A stretch of 64,000 nucleotides of DNA from Sinosporangium siamense (GTDB taxonomy: Bacteria; Actinomycetota; Actinomycetes; Streptosporangiales; Streptosporangiaceae), in NCBI RefSeq assembly GCF_016863435.1, contig NZ_BOOW01000030.1:275221-339220 (forward strand). Direction: 5' to 3'. Of the stretch, positions 35,605-44,805 are shown piece after piece. The notes beneath the pieces are model-generated. The model ran no database searches. It was not told the DNA's origin and saw nothing but the letters and a program-made list of their open reading frames with translations. A program made the translations under genes and the position numbers. How positions within the stretch are numbered: position 1 is the first letter of the stretch; each line of letters opens with the position of its first letter.

Positions 35605-35638
35605 AGCTGTTGCCGACGCACCACAGCTAAGGAAGCCG

Positions 35639-36352
35639 ATGTCTGGACAAAGGCTGACCCAGCAGGACCGTCGGCAGATCGCCGCCGGACTGCGTGACGG
35701 GCTGACCTACGCCGCCATAGCCCGCCGTCTTGGGCGGCCGACCTCGACCGTCACCCGCGAGGTGATGCGCAACGGCGGCCCGGGCGGCTACCACGCCGAC
35801 CGGGCTCATCTGGCAGGCAAACGCCCCGTGCGCCGGCACGGCACCACCCCGGCGACACGGCCGGGGAGCGGCGACCTAGACGGCCGCGACCCGCGCGTCG
35901 TGGACGAGGTGGCCGCCCAGAGCGCTGAGCTAATGGTCCGAGCGGGGCTCCCCCTGATGATGGCCAAGGTGATGGCCGCGCTGTTCACCACTGACAGCGG
36001 CAGCCTCACCTCGGCCGACCTCGTGCGACGCCTCCGCGTCAGCCCCGCCTCGATATCCAAGGCGGTCGGCTATCTGGAGAGCCAAGAGCTCATCAAACGC
36101 GAACGCGACCCCCGCCGCCGAGCCGAACGTTACGTCGTCGACGACACCATATGGCTCCAGGCCATCATGGCCAGCGTCCGCATCAACTATGAGATCGCCA
36201 CCGCGTGCGAACACGGCGCCCAGAGACTGGGCCCCGGCACCCCCGCGGGCGTCCGCCTTGAGTCCATGGGCCGCTTCCTCTCCCACGTCAGCGACGACTT
36301 GGTCCGCTCCACCGAACACTGGCACCGGGTCTGCTTCCCCGATTCACCCTGA
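35639..36352 (+). CDS. MarR/GbsR-like regulator with an extra HTH_38 domain
   Basis: A 237-residue protein with two DNA-binding parts. Residues 1-60 (LTQQDRRQIAAGLRDGLTYAAIARRLGRPTSTVTREV) are an HTH_38 domain of the type found in IS30 transposases. Residues about 90-237 are a MarR/GbsR winged helix (ADLVRRLRVSPASISKAVGYLESQELIKRERDPRRR). The ATG follows AAGGAAG. The double architecture fits the clustered operator boxes just upstream. By position it controls the divergent serine hydrolase and itself. Confidence 0.8.
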   Translation: MSGQRLTQQDRRQIAAGLRDGLTYAAIARRLGRPTSTVTREVMRNGGPGGYHADRAHLAGKRPVRRHGTTPATRPGSGDLDGRDPRVVDEVAAQSAELMVRAGLPLMMAKVMAALFTTDSGSLTSADLVRRLRVSPASISKAVGYLESQELIKRERDPRRRAERYVVDDTIWLQAIMASVRINYEIATACEHGAQRLGPGTPAGVRLESMGRFLSHVSDDLVRSTEHWHRVCFPDSP

Positions 36353-36373
36353 ACGCCGTACGGCACAGCCCCC

Positions 36374-36994
36374 TTAAAGAAGCACCGCCAACGTGCCCCA
36401 CGCCGCCACCCCACCGGCTGCGGTCCCGGCCACGACCTGGGCGGCAGTGTGGTCGCCGACCGACACCCTCGACCACCCGATCAGCCCCACCAGCACGGCC
36501 CCCACCAGCAGGACGGGCACTGTGGCCGCCACGTTGGCCACCGTCACCACGCTGCCCGCCGCGACCGCCGTGTGAAAGGAGATCTTCCACACGAGCGTGA
36601 CCGGACCGATCACCGCCAACGTGGCCAGCATGACGGCCACACAGGCCACCATCACCCTGGGTGCGCCCAGCGCGCTGAGCAGGACAAGCGCGGCCACCAC
36701 AAGAACAACGAGAACCACGACAAGCTTCGGGCGTTCCGCCCGCGTGGTGACATGCCGATTGCCAAACCAACCGGCCTTCACCCCAACGGCGATGATCCCC
36801 GCCGGAACCCCACCACACAACACAGCGGCCAAAACCCCCCACCCCAGACCACCCCACCCGGCGGCGAGCACCCCCACAAGAGGCGGGAGCCCGATAACAA
36901 GGTGAGCGGGCGCGAAGACCTCGGTCACATATCGCGCAACCCGACTCTCCCGCCGCTCGACATCCGGTGCGCCCCCAGTCTCCGCAAATGCCAC
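36374..36994 (-). CDS. PAP2-like membrane phosphatase
   Basis: About 206 residues from GTG 36994, chosen for the GGGGGA just upstream; an earlier ATG at 37057 has none. It has several membrane segments. WKISFHTAVAAG and WSRVSVGDHTAAQVVAG resemble the last two PAP2 motifs (SxxH and SRxxxxxHxxxD-like). The first motif, KxxxxxxRP, is represented by RAERPKL. It may dephosphorylate an isoprenoid or lipid phosphate. The weak first motif keeps this tentative. It is convergent with the MarR-like gene. Confidence 0.65.
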   Translation of the reverse strand: MAFAETGGAPDVERRESRVARYVTEVFAPAHLVIGLPPLVGVLAAGWGGLGWGVLAAVLCGGVPAGIIAVGVKAGWFGNRHVTTRAERPKLVVVLVVLVVAALVLLSALGAPRVMVACVAVMLATLAVIGPVTLVWKISFHTAVAAGSVVTVANVAATVPVLLVGAVLVGLIGWSRVSVGDHTAAQVVAGTAAGGVAAWGTLAVLL

Positions 36995-37083
36995 CGCTAT
37001 CCCCCATAACCAAATTTCCTGAAAAGCCGGGCGCGCAGATCGTCCCAGATCATGCATCGGTCCCGCATCTCACTCAGGTCAGA

Positions 37084-37856
37084 TCACCGGGGAAGGGCTC
37101 CATCATCCAGGCCCGACGGCGGTCCGTCGTCAAGCAGGATTCGCAAACTGCGCTCGGAGCTCTTCAGGGGAAGAAGTTCCGGTCGATCTACAAGAAGGAC
37201 TTTGATGGCATCCAACGCCGCATTTACCGCCAGCCTGCCCTTCTGCTGAATCTGCTGCGGAGTGTCATTGAAGTTATTCGCATGCACGATATTGCTTCGC
37301 AGGTGATAAATGTCGCGATAAACATCGCGAGCTTGATCCCGCTCTTCTCCGGCCGGGTGCAGCAGCTTCGCAAGAGAGCCCGAAACCCTGAGCACACTAT
37401 CCTCGCGACGACCAATACTCGAGTGTGGGCAGCAGGAGTTCACCGTAGCTCTCGACGGCGAGTTGAACGACCGCGTCGAGCAGTTCGTCACCGGAGACGT
37501 CACAGCTCGGCAACTCCTTCTGCGTGGACCACATGCGGAGATGGTTGATCGAGGTCGTGCCGACCTCGAGGATATAAAACACGAGGTTCATGGCCGCGAT
37601 CTCGACGGGTGAGCCCACAGAAGCGGTTCCACCGGCGAGGCTCCGTGCGAGCAAGGACGCGAGAACTCCCGCGACCTCGGCTTGATGATGACAGATTGTC
37701 AGCCGGATCTGCCAGAACCCAGTTGACGAAGGGGTCGCCAAGGTTGTGCCGCAGGAAAGCTACAGCCTTATCCACGTCCGATCCGGAGTGGGGACCGTTT
37801 CCCGACTCAGGAGTTGCCCCAAAAGAGGCATCACCCGGCTGGCCAGACGGAACCAT
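37084..37856 (-). pseudogene. HEPN-domain protein remnant, two frameshifts
   Basis: Three frames on the minus strand join into one protein. They are MVPSGQPGDASF ... NWVLADPAD (from ATG 37856), then HHQAEVAGVLASLLARSL ... LLLPTLEYW, then SSIGRREDSVLRVSGSLAKLL ... VYRDIYHLRSNIVHANNF. The last has the HEPN motif RSNIVH. Frame changes occur near 37690 and 37430. Intact relatives are often toxins or abortive-infection RNases. No antitoxin gene is evident. Confidence 0.55.
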
Positions 37857-38032
37857 GATCTCCAGCTCCAAACTATGACAAATATGGCCAACCAGCCCCA
37901 CACCATGACCCACTCGACACGTCCGACAACTCGGTCGGACAAATGGGGCCCAGACTCGGATGTGGTGGCGGGTCTTTCCCCAGTAGGTTGCCCCGATAAG
38001 CACAACGTGACGGTGGAAAGGACATCTTCACC

Positions 38033-38605
38033 ATGGCTCTGGCATGGCACCCCGTCAACACACCTCTGGCCGACCTCATGGGCACGCTCGCCCGTTCTCT
38101 CTGGGACGCCGCCTCCCTCTCCACCGTGTTGCCGGATGCCGGGCAACTCACTCCTGTCCACTCGGCCGGATGGGAGATCGACGTCTTCCACGACAAGGCC
38201 GACGCGGTGAGCGGCTTCTCCGCCCGCTTCGGTCTCTACTACGAGCCCGACGACGAGGACGACCCGGATCTCGACGACTTCCCCCAGCATCTCCCCTCCC
38301 CCCAGTGGCACGTCGACCACTCGGCCACCCGGCAGCAGTTCGACGTCCTCTTCGAGGCGGGCCGGGCGGCCATGGCGGCCCGCCTCGGGGAGCCCGAGGC
38401 TGCGGGAATGTTCGACGAAGACGATGACTGGCGTTATGCCGTGTGGCGCGTGGGTGACCGGCTGATCGCGGTCGCCCAGGCGGAGGACTTCGCCTCCCAC
38501 AGCCTCTACACCGAGGCGTCGATCAGGGTCGTCGACTTCCCTGCCACGTCGAAGGTGCCCACGGCCGACGAGATGTACGACATCCTGGTGAATCAGGTGT
38601 CGTAG
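38033..38605 (+). CDS. Hypothetical acidic protein
   Basis: A 190-residue protein from ATG 38033, with GGAAAGGA 11 bases upstream. It is acidic (YYEPDDEDDPDLDDFPQ, FDEDDDWRYAVW) and soluble, with a mix of strands and helices and no signal peptide or catalytic motif. The 3' end overlaps the convergent frameshifted gene by 13 bases. I do not recognise the family; an immunity-protein-like or SMI1-adjacent role is possible but unsupported. Confidence 0.7.
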   Translation: MALAWHPVNTPLADLMGTLARSLWDAASLSTVLPDAGQLTPVHSAGWEIDVFHDKADAVSGFSARFGLYYEPDDEDDPDLDDFPQHLPSPQWHVDHSATRQQFDVLFEAGRAAMAARLGEPEAAGMFDEDDDWRYAVWRVGDRLIAVAQAEDFASHSLYTEASIRVVDFPATSKVPTADEMYDILVNQVS

Positions 38606-39205
38606 CTGCCGTCCCACGGCTCATAGAACCCGAGTTGATCGGGATATAACTCGGCGTGCTCCACACCCTCGAAACTCTCGACGACATGCCCAAAGACCAC
38701 CCCTTCGTGCTCCATCCGGAAGGGCCGGACGGCGATGTCTCCGAACTCAAGACCGGCGAGGTCGTCCAGCCACCCCTTCAGCCGGTCTTGAGCGGCGTCG
38801 ACGGCCGCGAGGTGTCGGTCGTCGGTCCCTGTGCACTCGATCAGAGACTTCTGATGGTGTCCGTCCGCGTCGAACGTGTGGAGCACGGCGAACCACCTGC
38901 TCCTCCACGGGGGCGAGGTAGTCCATCACCACCATGGACCCGCCCCCGTCGAGGGCGGTGGTGAAGGCGATGTCCGGCAGATAGGGGTTGCCGGGCAACC
39001 GCTGGCAGAGTGTGAGGAAGGCATCGTAGGCAGGGTCGAAGGGGCAGATCCGGGCGGTGAGGAGGCCGTCCGGGGAGCGTACGGCTATCGCCCAGTCGCC
39101 TATGCCGCACGGTGTCCAGCCGCGCGTGATCAGGTCGGCCAATGCCGCACGGTGGGAAAACTTTTTCCAGGGGCGCCCGTCCGCCGAGGTGAATTCCTTT
39201 CTCAT
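38593..39205 (-). pseudogene. Hypothetical protein broken by one frameshift
   Basis: The N-terminal 130 residues read MRKEFTSADGRPWKKFSHRAAL ... GGGSMVVMDYLAPVEEQVV in one frame from 39205. The remainder reads FAVLHTFDADGHHQKSLIEC ... YPDQLGFYEPWDG in another. The change lies at about 38885-38900. Joined, it would be about 203 residues with no known domain. It could be a true lesion or a sequencing error, since only one event separates it from an intact gene. Confidence 0.55.
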
Positions 39206-39454
39206 GAACAGGCCCAGGTCACAACATAGTTCGGATGGAGCACCAACTGTCCCCTGCGATCATTTCATCGCGTGGACGTAAACTGTCCATTCGGCGGTCT
39301 GTGGCAAGATGCCCTCGGAATAAACACCGCTGTCTCGACGACTTGAGCCGGCACTTAACTGTAATGCCGCGATTGGGTGACACCTGTGGAGCCTATGAAC
39401 CCATCCCGCTCTGCGCCAACAGATTCTCCCGCGACCTCGCGGTAGGAGTCCCCG

Positions 39455-40675
39455 GTGCACTCTTCCCGCGCCGCGCACTGGTGGATCTTCGCCGGGCTCA
39501 TCAACCTCTGGCAGGTGGCGACGGTCTCGGTCCCCTGGATTCACACCGGCGGTCTTTCACCGGCCCACCGAGTGGTGGACGCCGTCCTCGACACTCTGAT
39601 CTATGTTTCGCCGCTGCTCATTATGCTGCTGGCCTGGAGGGTCGCGCGGGGCATGAGCCCCAGGGGCCATCTATGGGCGGCGGGCTCTGTGGTGGGATTG
39701 TTCGCGGCGGAATGGATGCTGCATGAGGTGGCGCCCCGGCTTCCGATGGCAGTCGCAGGGGCGTCCGGGACCTCCGCGGGGTTGTCGTGGTTCGTCGTCC
39801 CGGGACTGGTCATCACCGCGGGGCGTGTGGGGATCGTCGCCGCCTACAGCTCGATAACCGCACGCTCACAACCACGGCAATGGCGACGGCACGTCCTGAG
39901 TGTGCCGAGCGCCGTCCTCGCGCTGCTGTTCGTCCCCATAGCGGACGGCCCGGTGAGAACGAAGGACGAGCCGTCTCCCGCCCTTGCCTCCGGATCGTTG
40001 ATCAACCCCCACTTCGGAACCCAGAGCTGCGACGCCCCAAGACGCGAGCCCCTGCTGAGACTTCCCGACGTGGCGACCACCCGCCGCGTTGAGAAGGCCT
40101 GGCGGCGGCTGGAGAGGTGGCTGGCGGAGAACGCCCCGCAGTCCTACGCCGATCTCGCGCCACCGGCGACGCCGCGCGAGATCGCACGGGTGGAGAAGGC
40201 GATGATGCTGAGGTTCCCCGACGATCTGAAGGCGTCGCTGATGCGCCACAACGGTGTTCTCCGCGGCGCGGGATCGCTTCTCGGCATGTTGTACTCGCCG
40301 ATGTCCCTCAGCGAAATCCACTCCAGCTGGCGTGCGCTCTGCGACAGCCTGGCGGTCGCCGAGGCCGAGCTGCTCATCATGAGCGGTGACGACCCCGATT
40401 CCGTGGCTCCCGAGGAGTTCTGGTGGCACTGGAGTGTCATCCCGTTCGCCATAGACCCGGCAGGCGACCACCTGGTCCTCAACGGCAAGGGCAGAGTCGG
40501 GGAGTTCTTCGAGGACGAGGGACTCGCCTTCACCGACGACGGGGGCCGGCCCTCCTATGCGGCCCTGCTGGAGGCGGTGGTGCGGTCCCTGGAGAAGGGG
40601 GAGCCGCTCGACATGTGGGTGCCGACGACGACGCGCCACGGCACCCTCGAATGGAGATACGAAACCGTCAACTGA
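39455..40675 (+). CDS. Membrane-anchored SMI1/KNR4-domain protein
   Basis: A 406-residue protein from GTG 39455, with TAGGAG eight bases upstream. Residues 1-170 hold about five membrane segments (WWIFAGLINLWQVATVSV, LIYVSPLLIMLLAW and others). Residues about 215-400 form an SMI1/KNR4 domain: ATPREIARVEKAMMLRFPDDLKASLMRHNG, WSVIPFAIDPAGDHLVLNG, SYAALLEAVVRSLEKGE. SMI1 domains commonly act as immunity proteins against toxins. Fusion to a membrane domain is unusual and would place the domain at the membrane. The 3' end overlaps the convergent S33 hydrolase gene. Confidence 0.8.
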   Translation: MHSSRAAHWWIFAGLINLWQVATVSVPWIHTGGLSPAHRVVDAVLDTLIYVSPLLIMLLAWRVARGMSPRGHLWAAGSVVGLFAAEWMLHEVAPRLPMAVAGASGTSAGLSWFVVPGLVITAGRVGIVAAYSSITARSQPRQWRRHVLSVPSAVLALLFVPIADGPVRTKDEPSPALASGSLINPHFGTQSCDAPRREPLLRLPDVATTRRVEKAWRRLERWLAENAPQSYADLAPPATPREIARVEKAMMLRFPDDLKASLMRHNGVLRGAGSLLGMLYSPMSLSEIHSSWRALCDSLAVAEAELLIMSGDDPDSVAPEEFWWHWSVIPFAIDPAGDHLVLNGKGRVGEFFEDEGLAFTDDGGRPSYAALLEAVVRSLEKGEPLDMWVPTTTRHGTLEWRYETVN

Positions 40676-42209
40676 CCTTCGGGCACACCGTGCCCTCGGC
40701 CGGCGGCTTGAGCGAGACGAGATAGCGGTCGACGGCGTCGTCCACACAGGTCGAGCCGGTGAAATAGGCCGTGTGGCCGTCGCCGTCATAGCTGAGAAGC
40801 ACGCCGGAGGTCAGCTGGCGGCTCAGCGCCTTGGCCCAGGCATATGGCGTCGCCGGGTCGCGGTAGGTGCCGATGACCACAATGGGCGGGGCGCCTTTCG
40901 CGGTGAGCGTGCCGGTGCGTTTGCCGGCCGGGACCGGCCAATAGGCGCACGGCAACGACCCCCACATGACCTGCCGCCCGAAGTTCGGCGCCTCTTTCGC
41001 GGCCTCCTTCGCCGCCTTGGTGAAGTCCGCCAGCGACGTGGGATATGGGCTGTCGACGCAGTTGACCGCCATATTGGACTCGGTCTGATTGGAATAGGTG
41101 CCGTCCCCGCGCCGGTCGATCAACACGTCCGCCATGCGCAGCAGCGTCGTGCCGTCGCCGTCGAGGGCCTCGTTGAGGGCCTGGCGGAGAGTGGGCCACG
41201 AGCGCCGATCGTAAAGGGGGGTGATGATGCCGAGCATCACCCACGATTCGGTGATGCGGCGTCCGTCGCCGCTGCGGTTGCGCAGGGGCTTGTTGTCGCT
41301 GCGGCGCAGCAATTCGGTGACCTCACGCATGGCGCCGTCGACGTCCCTCCCGCGAAACGGGCAGTCGGCGGCCTTGAAGCAGTCCTCGAGGAAGGCGCGA
41401 TAAGCCGTCTCGAATCCCCTCGCCTGGGTGAGGTTGACTTCGATCGACGACAACGAGGGGTCGACCGCGCCGTCGAGCACCAGCGCCCGGACCCTGGCGG
41501 GAAACAGATCCGCGTAGACGGCCCCGATGAGCGTGCCGTACGACTTGCCGAGATAGGTCAGCCCCTTGTCCCCCAGAGCGCTCCGCAAGACATCGAGGTC
41601 ACGCGCGACATTGACGGTGCCGACGTACGGCAGAAGCCGGGCCGACTCGCTCTCGCACCCGGCCGCGAACCGCCGCGATCCCCGTTCGAACTCACTGACC
41701 TCCTCGGGTCCGTCGGGGCTGTTGTCGAGTGACATATAGTCGTCGAGCTCGCGTGCCGACAGGCACCGCACCGGTGCCGACTCCCCCACCCCACGCGGGT
41801 CGAATCCGACGACGTCGAAACGTTCACGCACCTCGTCGCTGAGAATGGACCGCGCGGCCCTGGCATATTGCACTCCGGAGCCGCCCGGCCCCCCGGGATT
41901 GACGACGACCGACCCGATGCGGTCGGTGCCGGAGGCGGGCAGCCGGATGACGGAGATCTGCAGCTGTTGACCCTCCGGTTTGGCATAGTCGAGCGGCACC
42001 TGAAGCTTGGCGCACTCGAAGCCGGCGCCGCAGTCCCGCCATTTGAGTTTCTGCGCGGAGTACGGCGTGGCCACCGTCTTGGCCGGGGTCTTCGCGTCGA
42101 GTGCCCGCGTGCACGAGGCCGACGTGAGGACGAGCGCCGCCGCGATGAACGCGGCCGACAACGACCGCCCACGCCACCGCCCACTCCCGCCTGAGGTGAA
42201 AAAGGTCAT
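40668..42209 (-). CDS. Secreted S33-family alpha/beta-hydrolase lipoprotein
   Basis: A 513-residue protein from ATG 42209 (MTFFTSGGSGRWRGR). The signal peptide ends in the lipobox LTSASC. NPGGPGGSG forms the oxyanion region. The catalytic Ser is in LGKSYGTLIG, Asp in YRDPATPYA and His in GDGHTAYF. It matches tripeptidyl aminopeptidase / SlpD-E-like exported hydrolases of actinomycetes. This gene class commonly lies beside ricT and holB in actinobacteria. Its start overlaps the ricT stop by four bases. Confidence 0.9.
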   Translation of the reverse strand: MTFFTSGGSGRWRGRSLSAAFIAAALVLTSASCTRALDAKTPAKTVATPYSAQKLKWRDCGAGFECAKLQVPLDYAKPEGQQLQISVIRLPASGTDRIGSVVVNPGGPGGSGVQYARAARSILSDEVRERFDVVGFDPRGVGESAPVRCLSARELDDYMSLDNSPDGPEEVSEFERGSRRFAAGCESESARLLPYVGTVNVARDLDVLRSALGDKGLTYLGKSYGTLIGAVYADLFPARVRALVLDGAVDPSLSSIEVNLTQARGFETAYRAFLEDCFKAADCPFRGRDVDGAMREVTELLRRSDNKPLRNRSGDGRRITESWVMLGIITPLYDRRSWPTLRQALNEALDGDGTTLLRMADVLIDRRGDGTYSNQTESNMAVNCVDSPYPTSLADFTKAAKEAAKEAPNFGRQVMWGSLPCAYWPVPAGKRTGTLTAKGAPPIVVIGTYRDPATPYAWAKALSRQLTSGVLLSYDGDGHTAYFTGSTCVDDAVDRYLVSLKPPAEGTVCPKVS

Positions 42210-43093
42210 GCCTGTTCTTCTGCCCCCGTGCCGCCCGCGACAGGCGATCCCGTGGGAGAGGCCGCCTTGGCTGTGCCGTACGCCGCGTCGTGTGCCTTGC
42301 GCGGCCCGCACACACTCGCCTTGGAGCAGGCGCAGCGCCTGCCGCCGTCGTTGAGCCGCACGATCACGGAGTCGGAGGGCACGTTGTGACCGACCACGGT
42401 GCCCGCCCCTTCGGGCGTGTCGACGGCCAGGCCGACGCGGGGGGCCGAGGCGCGGAACTCGACGTATAGGGGATGCTCATATTTGAGGCAGCACATGAGC
42501 CTGCCACAGGCGCCGGCGATGCGGAGGGGGTTGACCGGTAGGTCCTGGTCTTTGGCCATGCGGACGGAGACGGGCTCGAAGTCCTTGAGGAAGGTGGCGC
42601 AGCACAGGTCGCGGCCGCAGGGCCCGATGCCGCCTTGGAGGCGGGCCTCGTCGCGGGGGCCGATCTGGCGGAGCTCGACGCGGGCGCGGAGGTTGCGGGC
42701 GAGGTCGCGGACGAGGGCGCGGAAGTCGACGCGGTGGGGCGCGGAGAAGTAGACGGTGTAGACGTTGTCCTTGTCGAGGTAGTCCACCCCGACCACCTTC
42801 ATGGGCAACGTGTGGCGTTTGATGAGGCGTTTAGCGACGCTTCGGGCTTCGGCTCTGCGGCGGCGATTGCTCTCGTCTCGGGTGAGGTGTTCGTCCTGTG
42901 CGATGCCTGCGCAAATGGGGAGGCCGTCGATCTCCTCACTCACCCATTGGGGGGCCCACACGCATTCGGCAACCTCAGGTCCGGAATCGGTGGGAACCAA
43001 AACTTTGTCCCCGACCTTAGGCGTGTGACCTCCCGGATCAAGGTAATAAAGCCGTCCATATCGGGTGAAGCTCACAGCCATGATCATGCCCAT
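42206..43093 (-). CDS. ricT: PSP1/RicT-like protein
   Basis: A 295-residue PSP1-domain protein. It has YYLDPGGHTPKVGDKVLV at the N-terminus, VYFSAPHRVDFRALVRDLA, GGIGPCGRDLCCATFL and GACGRLMCCLKYEHP. The four clustered Cys are those that bind an Fe-S cluster or metal in RicT/YaaT. In Bacillus the homologue belongs to the Ric complex that affects RNA processing and development. The C-terminal about 50 residues are low-complexity with an extra Cys pair (RCACSKASVC). The block with holB is conserved in actinobacteria. Confidence 0.9.
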   Translation of the reverse strand: MGMIMAVSFTRYGRLYYLDPGGHTPKVGDKVLVPTDSGPEVAECVWAPQWVSEEIDGLPICAGIAQDEHLTRDESNRRRRAEARSVAKRLIKRHTLPMKVVGVDYLDKDNVYTVYFSAPHRVDFRALVRDLARNLRARVELRQIGPRDEARLQGGIGPCGRDLCCATFLKDFEPVSVRMAKDQDLPVNPLRIAGACGRLMCCLKYEHPLYVEFRASAPRVGLAVDTPEGAGTVVGHNVPSDSVIVRLNDGGRRCACSKASVCGPRKAHDAAYGTAKAASPTGSPVAGGTGAEEQA

Positions 43094-43328
43094 TGGCTCG
43101 TGCTCGCCTCCTTGGGGCTTTTGGACCCTACCCGCCTTGAGTCACCATACGCGGCCGAAGGCCAGGATCGGCAGAGGCACACGACCGTGCCGGGAATCGC
43201 CCCTGTAGAGTCCCGGCACGGGTGCGCCCCTCCACCCCATCCCCCGGCCGCCGCCCGATAGGACGACTGCGGCTCAGAAAGGAAAAAGCCCCATGCTCGG
43301 CTCGGTCACTCCGATGCCGGCAACGGCG

Positions 43329-43376
43329 TTGTGAGCGCCCCCGGATTCACTGCGGTGCACCGGGCGACGCTCACAA
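43329..43376 (-). terminator. Terminator hairpin after the anti-sigma-like gene
   Basis: TTGTGAGCG (43329-43337) pairs perfectly with CGCTCACAA (43368-43376), and an inner CCCGG/CCGGG pair extends it. It lies 25 bases beyond the stop of the minus-strand gene at 43402. The rest of the 43094-43401 gap is probably the ricT promoter region; no gene is seen there. Confidence 0.65.
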
Positions 43377-43401
43377 GGCGATGACTATTCGCAGCGAAGA
43401 C

Positions 43402-44805
43402 CTACCACGCGTTGTCTCCCTCCGACGCGACCGCGCGGTAACCATCCGGGCTGACGACGCCGAATCCCTGCCTTATATGGCGGACAATCATCCAGCTCCC
43501 GTCGGCGTTGATGTCGACGACATGGACAGGGCCCTTGTCGGCCGAGTGGAGCACACGGAGCACACGCTGCTCCGCGATGCTGTAATCCAGGACCTCGCCG
43601 GGGGACTCAAGCACGCCGGCCCGCCCGTCCGACTTGCTCCCGCCGTAAATCAGCCGTTGCCCGTCCCCGGTGATGCGCACACCGTGCACACCGTTGCCGA
43701 GCCGCTCAAGCGAGGTGGGCAGGTCCACCGCCTTCGCCGCACCGGTGTCCTCGCCCTCGGCGGAGGTGTCCAGCACGAAGACCTTCTGGGTGCCGTAGAC
43801 GATGCCGTGCTGCGTGTGCGGTGCCCCCGGGCTGGCCTCGACGGTGATCGAGGGAGGCTCGGGCCTGTCCTGCAGCGGCGCTTCCACCGTGCCCTCCGGG
43901 GGCGACACCGAGGTCCCTCCCGTGCTCTCCGAGGGAGAGTCCGCGGGCTCAGCGCCCTCCTTGGGCACGACTGGGACCGATTCCGCGTTTTGCCCGCTCG
44001 ATCCCTCCGCCACACCGGACGAGGACTCCGGCACCGTGGAGGGGACAGGGACCGCTTCCGCGGGCGGAACGGTCACGCCCGGCGCGGACAGCGCCGGCTG
44101 AACCCGGGGCCCCTCTTGATAGGCGATGTATTTTCCGTCGTGGCTGGCGGAGAGATTGAGCACGGGGCCGTTCTTCACCCGCCACGTGCGCTCCGCTCCG
44201 CCGAACTCCCGCATCACAAGGCGCGTGTCCTTCTGGGGCCCGCGGCAGGGAGCAAGTCCGTAGACGACTTTGCCGCCGTCGCCGGTCACCGCGAGATTGG
44301 TGACCGCCGTGTCCGCGGGCGCGGTGAAAAGCCGGTCGACCCCCGCGACCTTGCCCGCCTCGTCGAGCGTGATTTTGAAAAACAGCTGGGCGCACTCCCC
44401 CGACCTGGCCACCACGACGAACGTGCGGTTGTCCCCCGCTCCCGCCACACGCTCAAACGCCTCCGCCCCCGAGGGAACGGGCACCGTGGCGGTCTCCTTC
44501 AGCCCCTCGACGGTGCGGACCCGGAAAGTGGTCTTAGTGAGGTCGGCCAGAAATCTCGGGGTGGTCGCCGTGCCCGCGCTGATCGGCATGGCCGCGTCGG
44601 GGCCGTCCCCCTCGACCAGGTTGACGCCGACGACGACCCCCGCCACCAGCACCGACATGACCGATGCCGCCGCGGCGACCGGCACCAGCCACGCCCTGGC
44701 ACCCGCTTTACGGGTTTCCCGCTTGAGTTCGGGGACCGCGTCCACATATCCGGCCGCGGCCCGGGTCGCATCACGCAACCGATTGACGATTTCGTTTTCG
44801 TTCAT
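43402..44805 (-). CDS. Membrane-anchored WD40-like partner of a SigE-type sigma factor
   Basis: A 467-residue protein. It has a short cytoplasmic N-terminus, one membrane segment (WLVPVAAAASVMSVLVAGVVVGV) and a large extracellular part. That part shows beta-propeller-like repeats (LAVTGDGGKVVYGLA, LSASHDGKYIAYQEG, VRITGDGQRLIYGG, VDINADGSWMIVR) interrupted by a Pro/Ser/Glu-rich linker (about nt 43850-44090). The start overlaps the sigma gene stop by four bases. By position it is a likely anti-sigma or sensor protein for that sigma factor, although no known anti-sigma domain is visible. Confidence 0.75.
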   Translation of the reverse strand: MNENEIVNRLRDATRAAAGYVDAVPELKRETRKAGARAWLVPVAAAASVMSVLVAGVVVGVNLVEGDGPDAAMPISAGTATTPRFLADLTKTTFRVRTVEGLKETATVPVPSGAEAFERVAGAGDNRTFVVVARSGECAQLFFKITLDEAGKVAGVDRLFTAPADTAVTNLAVTGDGGKVVYGLAPCRGPQKDTRLVMREFGGAERTWRVKNGPVLNLSASHDGKYIAYQEGPRVQPALSAPGVTVPPAEAVPVPSTVPESSSGVAEGSSGQNAESVPVVPKEGAEPADSPSESTGGTSVSPPEGTVEAPLQDRPEPPSITVEASPGAPHTQHGIVYGTQKVFVLDTSAEGEDTGAAKAVDLPTSLERLGNGVHGVRITGDGQRLIYGGSKSDGRAGVLESPGEVLDYSIAEQRVLRVLHSADKGPVHVVDINADGSWMIVRHIRQGFGVVSPDGYRAVASEGDNAW

